A stretch of DNA of 42,701 bases, from NCBI GenBank assembly GCA_017552325.1, contig JAFZQE010000063.1, positions 1 to 42,701 of the forward strand. The letters are read 5' to 3'. The stretch's first letter is position 1. Every line of letters begins with the position of its first letter. A model generated the notes under the pieces. That model saw nothing but the letters and a program-made list of their open reading frames with translations. It searched no databases and was not told the DNA's origin. This DNA is from Oscillospiraceae bacterium (GTDB lineage Bacteria > Bacillota > Clostridia > Oscillospirales > Oscillospiraceae). Position numbers and translations under genes: made by a program. Positions 1 to 6,599 of this stretch are shown here, piece by piece.

Positions 1-2
1 CG

Positions 3-1733
3 GCGACCCCGGAGCCCACGCCCGAGCCGACCGCCGAGCCCGCGCCGGAACCGACCCCGGAGCCTGCGCCGGAGCCGACCGCCGAGCCCGTCGAGGAGCC
101 GCGGCACCAGATCGGCAGCGGCCGCAGCGAGGACATGCCGACCTTCGGCGAGATGGTCTACGAGCGGCCGGATCTGGCCGTGCTGGACGATCTGATCGCC
201 CTCGCGGAGGAGGCCATGAACAGCGGCGCGGAATACGCCTCGGTCGAGCCGCTGCTGGACGACTGCTTCCTCTACTACTACCACTATGACACGATGTACA
301 CGCTGGCGGATATCCGCACCTGTCTGGACCAGACGGACGAATACTACGCCGACGAGTATCTCTGGTGCTCGGAGAACTACACCCTCGCCGACAAGGCGAT
401 GGACGGCCTGTACTACGCCTGCGCCGCCTCGCCCCTGGCGGAGGAGCTCGAGGAGAAGTACTTCTGGGAAGGCTTCTGCGAGGAGTACGCCGACGAGGAG
501 GACTCGATCTACAACGACACGACGGTCGCGCTGATGCAGGAGGAGAGCAACATCATCGCCGAGTACCGCGCCCTTTCGGCCGACCCGACCGTGATCTACA
601 AGGGCGAGGAGCGCCCCCTCAGCGAGCTGCTGGATTCGCTGAGCGGCATGGACTACATCAACGCGCTCTTTGCCTACTACGAGCAGTACAACGAGCAGTT
701 TGCCGACGTTTTCATCCGCCTGGTGGCCGTGCGCGAGAAGCTGGCCGCCGAGCTGGGCTACGCCAGCTATGAGGAGATGGCCTATCAGGACACCTTCGGG
801 CGCGAATACACGCCCGAGCAGGCCGACGCCTATCTGCAGGACATCAAGACCTGGATGGTGCCGCTCTATGAGGATCTGACCTACAGCGACGTGTACTATG
901 ACAACAGCACCGACAAGCCGCTGGGCGAGGCGCGCCTGCGCGAGATCCTGGGCGTCGCCGTGCAGGAATTCGGCGGGGACGTGGTGGAGTCCTATGACTT
1001 CATGACCCGCTACGAGCTCAGCGACGTCCGGGTCGACAGCCGCAAGGCGGGCATGTCCTTCGAGACCTACCTCAACGACTATGAGGCGCCCTTCCTGCTC
1101 ATCAACGCCACCGGCACCGAGGGCGATATCCTCACCTTCGCCCACGAGTTCGGCCACTTCACCGACGCCTATGTCAACGAGAACGCCTACGAGACCATCG
1201 ACCTGGCCGAGTTCTATTCCCAGGGCATGGAGTATCTGGTGCTCAGCCGCCTCGACCGGCAGCTCAGCGCCGAAGAGGTGGACAGCATCGCCAAGGCCAA
1301 GATGATCGAGACCGTGGAGATGTACATCCAGCAGGCCTCCTTCGCCGAGTTCGAGCACCGGATCTACGCGCTCGGCTCCGAGAATCTGAGCGCCGAGGTC
1401 CTCAACGAGACCGCCCGCCAGCTCGCCAAGGACTACGGCTACTACTACGCCTATCTCGACAATATCTACGCCATGTGCTGGATGGACATCCCGCACTACT
1501 ACGAGCAGGCCTTCTACGTGATCAGCTACCCGGTCTCCAACGACCTGGCCATGCAGGTCTACGAGCTGGAGAGCGCGCAGGAGGGCGCCGGCATGCAGCG
1601 CTACCTCGACAACCTGACGCGCGACTTCTCCGACATGAACGGCCTGGTGGACGCGGGCGGCTTTGAAAGCCCCTTCGCCCCCGGCCGCATCGAAAAGATC
1701 GCCGCCCTCGCCCGCGAGGTCCTGGGACTGTAA
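3..1733 (+). CDS. M3-family zinc metallopeptidase (oligoendopeptidase F-like), 5' end outside the window
   Basis: Zinc endopeptidase that probably trims oligopeptides outside the cell. The reading frame is open to the left edge, so the N-terminus is missing. The first ~35 codons are a low-complexity Pro/Glu/Thr linker (repeats of EPTPEPAP type), usual between a lipoprotein or signal anchor and an extracellular domain. The zinc motif HEFGH is encoded at 1143-1157, and the likely third ligand is the Glu in EFYS about 18 residues later, which fits the M3 (gluzincin) pattern. The ATG at 135 lies inside the open frame just after the linker, so I do not take it as the start. The protein is Tyr- and Glu-rich, as secreted gut enzymes often are. 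It ends before a strong shared terminator. Peptidase class is firm; exact substrate and anchoring are inferred. Confidence 0.88.
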   Translation, partial: ATPEPTPEPTAEPAPEPTPEPAPEPTAEPVEEPRHQIGSGRSEDMPTFGEMVYERPDLAVLDDLIALAEEAMNSGAEYASVEPLLDDCFLYYYHYDTMYTLADIRTCLDQTDEYYADEYLWCSENYTLADKAMDGLYYACAASPLAEELEEKYFWEGFCEEYADEEDSIYNDTTVALMQEESNIIAEYRALSADPTVIYKGEERPLSELLDSLSGMDYINALFAYYEQYNEQFADVFIRLVAVREKLAAELGYASYEEMAYQDTFGREYTPEQADAYLQDIKTWMVPLYEDLTYSDVYYDNSTDKPLGEARLREILGVAVQEFGGDVVESYDFMTRYELSDVRVDSRKAGMSFETYLNDYEAPFLLINATGTEGDILTFAHEFGHFTDAYVNENAYETIDLAEFYSQGMEYLVLSRLDRQLSAEEVDSIAKAKMIETVEMYIQQASFAEFEHRIYALGSENLSAEVLNETARQLAKDYGYYYAYLDNIYAMCWMDIPHYYEQAFYVISYPVSNDLAMQVYELESAQEGAGMQRYLDNLTRDFSDMNGLVDAGGFESPFAPGRIEKIAALAREVLGL

Positions 1734-1750
1734 GGATTTTCGCTTTTGCA

Positions 1751-1793
1751 ACAAAGAACAGCCCGGAGGCATTGCCTCCGGGCTGTTCTTTGT
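1751..1793. terminator. Bidirectional intrinsic terminator between the M3 peptidase and the convergent ABC permease
   Basis: Perfect 21-bp arms (1751-1771 and 1773-1793) with a GC-rich core CAGCCCGGAGGC and A/T-rich outer ends, followed by a T-rich tail. The hairpin serves both converging transcripts. Confidence 0.9.
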
Positions 1794-1797
1794 TCTT

Positions 1798-3597
1798 TTA
1801 CACGTCTTTGGCCGCTTCGGCCTGAGCGGAGGCCAGGAAGGTCCTGATCCAAAGGCGGGTGTATTCCGAGTTGCTGTCGACCTTGATCGTGTATGCGCTT
1901 CTGCCGAAGGAAAAGGCGACCGATTTCAGGCTGATGCGGATCGAGTAGGAGACCGTGCCGCGGAAGGCGTCCGGGTTGCAGAGGTCGATCCGGCCGAGCT
2001 CCGCGTCGGGCAGGACGCCGTTCTGCATCAGCTCCGCAAACTGGGCCTCCGTCAGCGCGTAGGACGCTGAACGGTAATTGTCGCCCTTGCCGCTGACTTC
2101 TGAAATGTAGACGCTCTCGATCCGGTCAAAGGGGATCTCGCTGATCTCGCGCATGCGGCAGAGGATGGCCTCCGGATCGTCGCACAGACGGATCACTTCC
2201 CGCCGCATCGCCTTGGTCATGCTGTATTCGCGCTCCACGGTCCGCCCGTTTTTCAGCGTGTAGCGGAGCGTCATCGTACCGGCGCTTTCCCGGCTGTCCT
2301 TTTTGTCCTTCAAAGTCAGAGCCTCTTTGTCCTTCAAAGTCAGAGCCTCGCGGTGCAGCGCGACGGCGTCGGCCACGTGCTCCGGCTGCTCGAGGTGCCC
2401 GATATAGGAGCCGTCAAATTCCACGAAGGCGATGTCGCTTTCCGCCGGGACGTAAGTCTCATAGCCGAAGACGTCGAAGCGGCAGGCGAGGACGAGGACG
2501 CACAGCACGGCGGCCGTGATGAAGAAGCCGCGCCAGTGCCCGCGGAAGACCTTCACCGTGCGGCGCTGCAGCATTTCGGCGATGAAGTAGCCGAGGAAGC
2601 AGCCGATCAGCAGCGGGGGAAGCAGATAGGCGAGCACCTCCCCGGATCCGGAGCTGCCGAGCTGCGTCAGAACGGCCACCAGCAGCGTGAAGCAGAACGT
2701 AAAGCCCAGGCAGAACAGGTATTTCAGGATGGGCTTGGCCCAGGGCACGGCCACGGCGTCGCCCGCCGCCTCCATCTGACGGCGGCGGTACAGGAACAGG
2801 GCGGCCAGCAGGAAGAGGACGCTCAGCCCGGTATAGACGGCGAGGAGCTTCAGAGAAACGGAGCCATCCCCGCTGCCGACAAAGAGGGACAGCAGACCGA
2901 CGCCGTATTCCTGGATCAGGCGCGCCCCCGGCGTCAGGAACCGGGCCCAGTCGGGGAAGCTCGAGCCGGAATAGCCGTAGAGCAGGACCATGAGGAACAC
3001 CATCACGCAGCCGACGAGCAGCCCCACGATGAAGTTCAGCATGAGGAAGATCAGCGGCATATAGACCTTCCGGCCGGTGAGCATCCCGCAGAAGACGGCG
3101 AAGTTGTAGAAGGCGAGCTCGCCGAGCGAGACAAAGGCGAACCACTTCAGCAGCGCCTGCAGCGAAAGCTCGCCGCTCGGCATCCCGATCGCCCCGGCCA
3201 GCAGCGCGCACAGCAGGTTGATGAGAAGCAGCGGCAGCAGCCCCGTCAGCCAGGCGGTGCAGAACATCGTCTCGCGCCGCAGCGGCAGGCTGTTCATCAG
3301 CCCGCACATGCGGCCGTTGTACAGGAAGCCGAACATCGCCCCGGCCAGGATCAGGCTGACGATGGCGGCAGGGAGAAGCATGCCGACGCCGTTGCTGATG
3401 ACGTTGCCGTCGAGCGAAAGGATCGAATAGTAATCATACTCGTTCGCCTTTGCCGCCTCGGCCACAGCCAGCATTGCGGGCATCCGCGCCGGCAGGCGCA
3501 GCAGCATGTACACCGCATAGCCCGTCCACAGCGGCCAGAAGCGCCGGAGCAGCGAGCGGGAAACGCCCCGGTCAAACAACGAGATCCGAGATTTCAT
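1798..3597 (-). CDS. ABC-2 type transporter permease, YtrC/YtrD-like, with large extracytoplasmic C-terminal part
   Basis: Membrane subunit (599 aa) of the ABC exporter encoded with the ATPase just upstream. About ten hydrophobic segments cover residues ~15-385, followed by a ~210-residue soluble C-terminal region, the layout of the large permeases in GntR-controlled Ytr-type operons. The start is ATG 3597, with GGGAGGTG nine bases upstream; a GTG at 3606 sits inside that Shine-Dalgarno sequence. The gene overlaps the ATPase gene by 26 bp, which implies translational coupling. Residues around EALTLKDK are duplicated exactly by a 24-bp tandem repeat (2302-2349). In Bacillus such operons respond to cell-wall antibiotics; applying that role here is inference. 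Confidence 0.8.
   Translation of the reverse strand: MKSRISLFDRGVSRSLLRRFWPLWTGYAVYMLLRLPARMPAMLAVAEAAKANEYDYYSILSLDGNVISNGVGMLLPAAIVSLILAGAMFGFLYNGRMCGLMNSLPLRRETMFCTAWLTGLLPLLLINLLCALLAGAIGMPSGELSLQALLKWFAFVSLGELAFYNFAVFCGMLTGRKVYMPLIFLMLNFIVGLLVGCVMVFLMVLLYGYSGSSFPDWARFLTPGARLIQEYGVGLLSLFVGSGDGSVSLKLLAVYTGLSVLFLLAALFLYRRRQMEAAGDAVAVPWAKPILKYLFCLGFTFCFTLLVAVLTQLGSSGSGEVLAYLLPPLLIGCFLGYFIAEMLQRRTVKVFRGHWRGFFITAAVLCVLVLACRFDVFGYETYVPAESDIAFVEFDGSYIGHLEQPEHVADAVALHREALTLKDKEALTLKDKKDSRESAGTMTLRYTLKNGRTVEREYSMTKAMRREVIRLCDDPEAILCRMREISEIPFDRIESVYISEVSGKGDNYRSASYALTEAQFAELMQNGVLPDAELGRIDLCNPDAFRGTVSYSIRISLKSVAFSFGRSAYTIKVDSNSEYTRLWIRTFLASAQAEAAKDV
2302..2349 (-). repeat. Perfect 24-bp tandem duplication inside the permease gene
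   Basis: Two identical 24-bp units (2302-2325 and 2326-2349) encode the octapeptide EALTLKDK twice in the soluble C-terminal region. Because 24 is a multiple of three, gain or loss of a unit keeps the frame. Confidence 0.95.
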
Positions 3598-4465
3598 GCT
3601 CGCCACCTCCCAGTTCGTAGATAAAGATCTCCTCCAGCGACAGCGGAACAGGATCCATAAAGAGCGGGTTGAGCGCGGACAGGCGCTCCGTGAGCTCCTC
3701 GCTCTTCCCGCGCAGGATGAGCTGCTGCAGCCGCCCGTTTTCGCTGCGGTGCAGGATCTGCAGGTCCTCCGGCAGCACGGCGCCCTCCGGCAGGGCGATC
3801 TGCATCTTCACCAGATTGTCCTGCATCTCGCTCAGCGCACGCTCGAGCAGCATTTTGCCGTTCCTCATGATGCCCACGTGGTCGCAGACGTCCTCCAGCT
3901 CGCGCAGGTTGTGCGAGGAGACCAGCACGGTCGTGCCGTTGGCCGCGACGTCGGCCATCAGCTCGCTCCAGACCTGGCGGCGCATCACCGGGTCGAGACC
4001 GTCCACCGGCTCGTCCAGGATCATCACGTCCGGCCGCTGGCTCAGCGCGATCCAGAAGGCCGCCTGCTTCTGCATGCCCTTCGACAGGCGGCGCACCTGC
4101 CGCCGCTGATCCAGCTCGAAGAGCTTGCCCAGCTCGCGCCAGCGGAACTCGTCGAAGCCCGGGTACACGCTGCGGGCCAGGTTCTTCATGTCGCGGATCG
4201 TGGCCTGATTGTAATAGAAGATCTCGTCCGGGATGTAGGCGATGCGCGCCTTCACCGCCGGATTTTCGTACACCGGCTGCCCGTCGATCAGCGCCTCGCC
4301 GCTGTCCTGGCGGTAAATACCCGTCAGATGACGGATCAGCGTGGATTTGCCCGCGCCGTTGGGTCCGACCAGACCGTAGACCGCGCCCTTCGGCACATGC
4401 AGATCCAGCCCGTCCAGCGCGCGGACCTTGTCAAAGGTCTTGACCAGCGCTTTTGTCTCAATCAT
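3572..4465 (-). CDS. ABC transporter ATP-binding protein (YtrB-like)
   Basis: Cytoplasmic ATPase (297 aa) that powers the adjacent ABC-2 permease. Walker A is GPNGAGKST near residue 35, the signature is LSKGMQKQ, Walker B is VMILDEPVDGLDP, and the H-loop lies in SSHNLRE. The C-terminal ~80 residues after the nucleotide-binding domain are typical of drug- or peptide-export ATPases of this subfamily. The ATG overlaps the end of the GntR gene by 8 bp and the stop lies inside the permease gene, so all three genes are coupled. Substrate is unknown. Confidence 0.9.
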   Translation of the reverse strand: MIETKALVKTFDKVRALDGLDLHVPKGAVYGLVGPNGAGKSTLIRHLTGIYRQDSGEALIDGQPVYENPAVKARIAYIPDEIFYYNQATIRDMKNLARSVYPGFDEFRWRELGKLFELDQRRQVRRLSKGMQKQAAFWIALSQRPDVMILDEPVDGLDPVMRRQVWSELMADVAANGTTVLVSSHNLRELEDVCDHVGIMRNGKMLLERALSEMQDNLVKMQIALPEGAVLPEDLQILHRSENGRLQQLILRGKSEELTERLSALNPLFMDPVPLSLEEIFIYELGGGEHEISDLVV

Positions 4466-4823
4466 TGCCCGTTCCCTCCCTGATCGCGGACAGGATCTCC
4501 GCTTCGTTCATTCCCAGCGCGCGCAGCTCCTTTACCGCGGCGCGAAGCTCGTCCGTCAGCTCTCTGCGCCGCAGGGCCGCCGCCGCGTCCGACGCGCTGA
4601 CAAAGCTCCCCCGGCCCGGCACCGTGCAGATGCAGCCCTCCAGCTCCAGCTCGCGGTAGGCGCGCTGGATCGTGTTCGGGTTGATGGCCAGCTCCGCGGC
4701 CAGCTCCCGCACCGAGGGCATTTTGCTGCCCGCCGGCAGCACGCCGCTGAGGATCAGCCGGCGGAAGCCGTCGCGCACCTGCTCGTAGATGGGCCGGGGA
4801 TCGCGGACATTGACCTGGATCAT
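4458..4823 (-). CDS. GntR-family transcriptional repressor, YtrA subfamily
   Basis: A short (121 aa) GntR regulator. The winged-helix domain (residues ~10-75) carries the YtrA-type sequence PIYEQVRDGFRRLILSGVL, then SVRELAAELAINPNTIQRAY as recognition helices, and GRGSFV as the wing. Only ~45 residues follow, which matches the YtrA subfamily and not the larger FadR or HutC types. It is first in the operon, and a palindrome over the transcription start (4846-4868) is its likely operator. Autorepression released by an envelope stress or drug is the usual model, inferred here. Confidence 0.9.
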   Translation of the reverse strand: MIQVNVRDPRPIYEQVRDGFRRLILSGVLPAGSKMPSVRELAAELAINPNTIQRAYRELELEGCICTVPGRGSFVSASDAAAALRRRELTDELRAAVKELRALGMNEAEILSAIREGTGND

Positions 4824-4845
4824 CGTATACCGCCTCCCGTGTTTG

Positions 4846-4868
4846 CTGTATTAAATCGCTTAGTACAG
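4846..4868. promoter_or_regulatory. Palindromic operator for the GntR/YtrA-type repressor
   Basis: Inverted repeat CTGTATTAA - ATCGC - TTAGTACAG, with eight of nine positions symmetric. It lies directly downstream of the -10 box and covers the predicted transcription start, so a bound dimer would block initiation. Confidence 0.7.
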
Positions 4869-4870
4869 TC

Positions 4871-4899
4871 ATCATAGCACACTGCTGCGCCCCTGTCAA
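4871..4899 (-). promoter_or_regulatory. Sigma-A promoter of the GntR-ABC operon
   Basis: On the minus strand, -35 TTGACA (4894-4899), 17-bp spacer, -10 TATGAT (4871-4876). This is near consensus, so the operon would be strongly transcribed unless repressed. Confidence 0.85.
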
Positions 4900-4942
4900 G
4901 GCGGCGCGGCGCATCTTAATCATTTTTTAATTCTTTTGGGAC

Positions 4943-4971
4943 TTGGAACTTAAAACAATTTCCGCTACAAT
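4943..4971 (+). promoter_or_regulatory. Sigma-A promoter of the response regulator operon
   Basis: TTGGAA (4943-4948), 17-bp spacer, TACAAT (4966-4971). The start codon follows 20 bp later, so the leader is short. Confidence 0.75.
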
Positions 4972-4990
4972 ACAGGAGAGGTGACGAAAG

Positions 4991-5677
4991 ATGCAAAACA
5001 TTCTCATCTGCGACGACGAAAAGGACATCGTCTCGGCGCTGACGATCTACCTGCAGGCCGAGGGCTACGGCACCGTGCCCGCCTACAACGGGCGCGAGGC
5101 GCTGCAGCTCCTGCGCGAGCGGGAGATCCATCTGGTGCTGCTGGACGTGATGATGCCGGAGATGGACGGCATTGCGGCTCTTGCAAGGATCCGGCAGGAG
5201 AGCAACGTGCCCGTCATCCTGCTGACGGCCAAGAGCGAGGACACCGACAAGGTGCTCGGGCTGAACATCGGCGCGGACGACTATGTCACCAAGCCCTTCA
5301 ACCCCGTGGAGCTGATCGCCCGCGTGCGCTCGCAGCTGCGGCGCTATCTGCAGCTCGGCGGCGGCGCTGCGCAGGAGAGCACAATGAAGCTCGGCGCGAT
5401 CGAGCTGGACGACAAGCGAAAGATCGTCACGCGCGACGGCGAGCCCGTCTCGCTCACGCCGCGGGAGTACGACATCCTGAAGTTCCTGCTGCAGCATCCC
5501 GGCGAGGTCTTTTCGCCCGGCGAGCTCTACCGCCGCGTCTGGGGTGAGGAGCCCTTCGGCGCGGAGAGCACCGTGGCCGTGCACATCCGGCACCTGCGCG
5601 AGAAGCTTGAGATCACGCCCGCCCAGCCGCGATATATCAAGGCCGTCTGGGGCCAGGGCTACAAGCTGGAGAATTAG
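4991..5677 (+). CDS. OmpR/PhoB-family response regulator (VanR-like)
   Basis: DNA-binding response regulator (228 aa), partner of the histidine kinase two genes downstream. The receiver domain (residues 1-~115) has the acidic pair in CDDEKD, phospho-acceptor Asp52 in LLDVMMP, the Thr/Ser switch in LLTAKS and Lys101 in TKPF. The C-terminal winged helix (~130-228) has LTPREYDILKFLL and ends YIKAVWGQGYKLEN, typical of OmpR. AGGAGAG lies 11 bases before ATG 4991. The stop codon is the first unit of a 7-bp TAG array (5675-5705). The gene order regulator-VanZ-kinase suggests an envelope or antibiotic-sensing role, which is inference. Confidence 0.93.
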   Translation: MQNILICDDEKDIVSALTIYLQAEGYGTVPAYNGREALQLLREREIHLVLLDVMMPEMDGIAALARIRQESNVPVILLTAKSEDTDKVLGLNIGADDYVTKPFNPVELIARVRSQLRRYLQLGGGAAQESTMKLGAIELDDKRKIVTRDGEPVSLTPREYDILKFLLQHPGEVFSPGELYRRVWGEEPFGAESTVAVHIRHLREKLEITPAQPRYIKAVWGQGYKLEN

Positions 5678-5705
5678 TTTTCAGTTTGTAGTTTTTGGTT
5701 TTTAG
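5675..5705 (+). repeat. Heptameric TAG array at the response regulator stop codon
   Basis: Units TAGTTTT, CAGTTTG, TAGTTTT, TGGTTTT, TAG in exact 7-bp register, starting with the gene's own stop codon. The preceding GAGAATTA matches the 3' ends of deoC and the membrane protein at 19941. One of six such arrays in the window. Confidence 0.8.
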
Positions 5706-5708
5706 GAG

Positions 5709-5816
5709 AAACCCTCAGTCAGCTGCGCTGACAGCTCCCTTTTGCGAAAGGGAGCCTGCGCGAAGCCTCCCTTCCGCAGAAGGGAGGTGGCCGAGCGGAG
5801 CGAGGCCGGAGGGTTT
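5709..5816. repeat. Palindromic dispersed repeat, copy 1 (halves A-B)
   Basis: Bounded by AAACCCTC and its inverse GAGGGTTT. Inside are GTCAGCTGCGCTGAC, a GCTCCCTTT...AAAGGGAGC hairpin, a CCTCCCTTC...GAAGGGAGG hairpin and a GGCC...GGCC stem. The same two halves recur in swapped order at 6484-6578. It lies between the response regulator and VanZ genes and could form a multi-hairpin RNA. Confidence 0.8.
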
Positions 5817-5838
5817 TTCCGAGGCAAAGAAGGAAGCA

Positions 5839-6465
5839 ATGAAAGAGGTCTTGTTGTTATACGGGTATGAGCTGGTCACCGTCGTGCTCCCCGCGGCGGC
5901 GGTGGCGCTGGCGTTCTGGCTGCGCGGCAGAAAAGACAAGGATCGGCGGCACACGAAGCACCTGATCGGCTGCCTCGTATATGCCTGCTATCTCTTCGCT
6001 CTGCTGGAGATCACCGGCGCCGGGACGGTCTATGATATCGCAAGGTACGGGGTCAACCCCGGGCTGATCAACCTCATCCCGTTTTCGGACAGGGACCTTG
6101 ACGTCGTCGGCTATGCGCTTAACGTCGTGCTGTTCCTGCCGCTCGGAATACTGCTGCCCTGTCTGTGGAAAGAGTTCGGGAGTTTCAAAGCGGCAGTTCT
6201 CTCCGGCGCACTGACCTCCCTCGGCATCGAATTGAGTCAGCTGATCAACAGCCGCGTGACCGATATCGACGACCTGATCCTGAACACGCTCGGAGCGATC
6301 CTCGGATTTGTTGCGTTCAAGCTGATTGCCCGGATTCGGCAATGTGAGATCCCGGCGGAAACAGGCATGAAAAAAGAAATGATCCTGATGACATCCGCCG
6401 CGTTTCTCGGCCGCTTTTTCCTGTATAACGAATTCGGGATGGTCAAGCTGCTGTACGGGATTTAG
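5839..6465 (+). CDS. VanZ-family integral membrane protein
   Basis: Small membrane protein (208 aa) with a VanZ domain: NLIPF (residues ~76-80), NVVLFLPLG, ELSQL and DIDDLILNTLGAILG, which are the conserved stretches of the family, spread over five or six hydrophobic segments. VanZ proteins can give low-level teicoplanin resistance, but most family members have no known job. The start is ATG 5839 after AAGGAAG; upstream in-frame ATGs fall within the palindromic repeat and are rejected. The gene sits between regulator and kinase and is bracketed by the two repeat copies (5709-5816, 6484-6578), which hints at a later insertion into the operon. Confidence 0.82.
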   Translation: MKEVLLLYGYELVTVVLPAAAVALAFWLRGRKDKDRRHTKHLIGCLVYACYLFALLEITGAGTVYDIARYGVNPGLINLIPFSDRDLDVVGYALNVVLFLPLGILLPCLWKEFGSFKAAVLSGALTSLGIELSQLINSRVTDIDDLILNTLGAILGFVAFKLIARIRQCEIPAETGMKKEMILMTSAAFLGRFFLYNEFGMVKLLYGI

Positions 6466-6483
6466 ACGAGAAAGAAAAAGAAA

Positions 6484-6578
6484 GCCTCCCCTGACAGGGG
6501 AGGGGGACCGCGCTTGCGCGGTGGAAGGGTTTAAACCCCTCAGTCAGCTTTGCTGACAGCTCCCCTTTCAGGGGAGCC
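6484..6578. repeat. Palindromic dispersed repeat, copy 2 (halves B-A)
   Basis: Half B (6484-6532: GCCTCCCCTGACAGGGGAGG ... AAGGGTTT) is followed directly by half A (6533-6578: AAACCCCTCAGTCAGC ... GGGGAGCC). Relative to copy 1 the halves are permuted, as expected if both derive from a tandem A-B-A-B array. It ends 21 bp before the kinase start codon. Confidence 0.8.
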
Positions 6579-6599
6579 ATAATGGAAAGGAGTTCTGTT

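Noticed and set aside
1..134. Tandem Pro-Glu-Thr repeats as a possible CRISPR or minisatellite
   Set aside because: They are in frame with the M3 peptidase and read as a proline-rich linker; units are irregular.
5695..5838. Upstream extension of the VanZ gene
   Set aside because: Runs through the palindromic repeat; the first codon with a Shine-Dalgarno and a sensible membrane N-terminus is ATG 5839.
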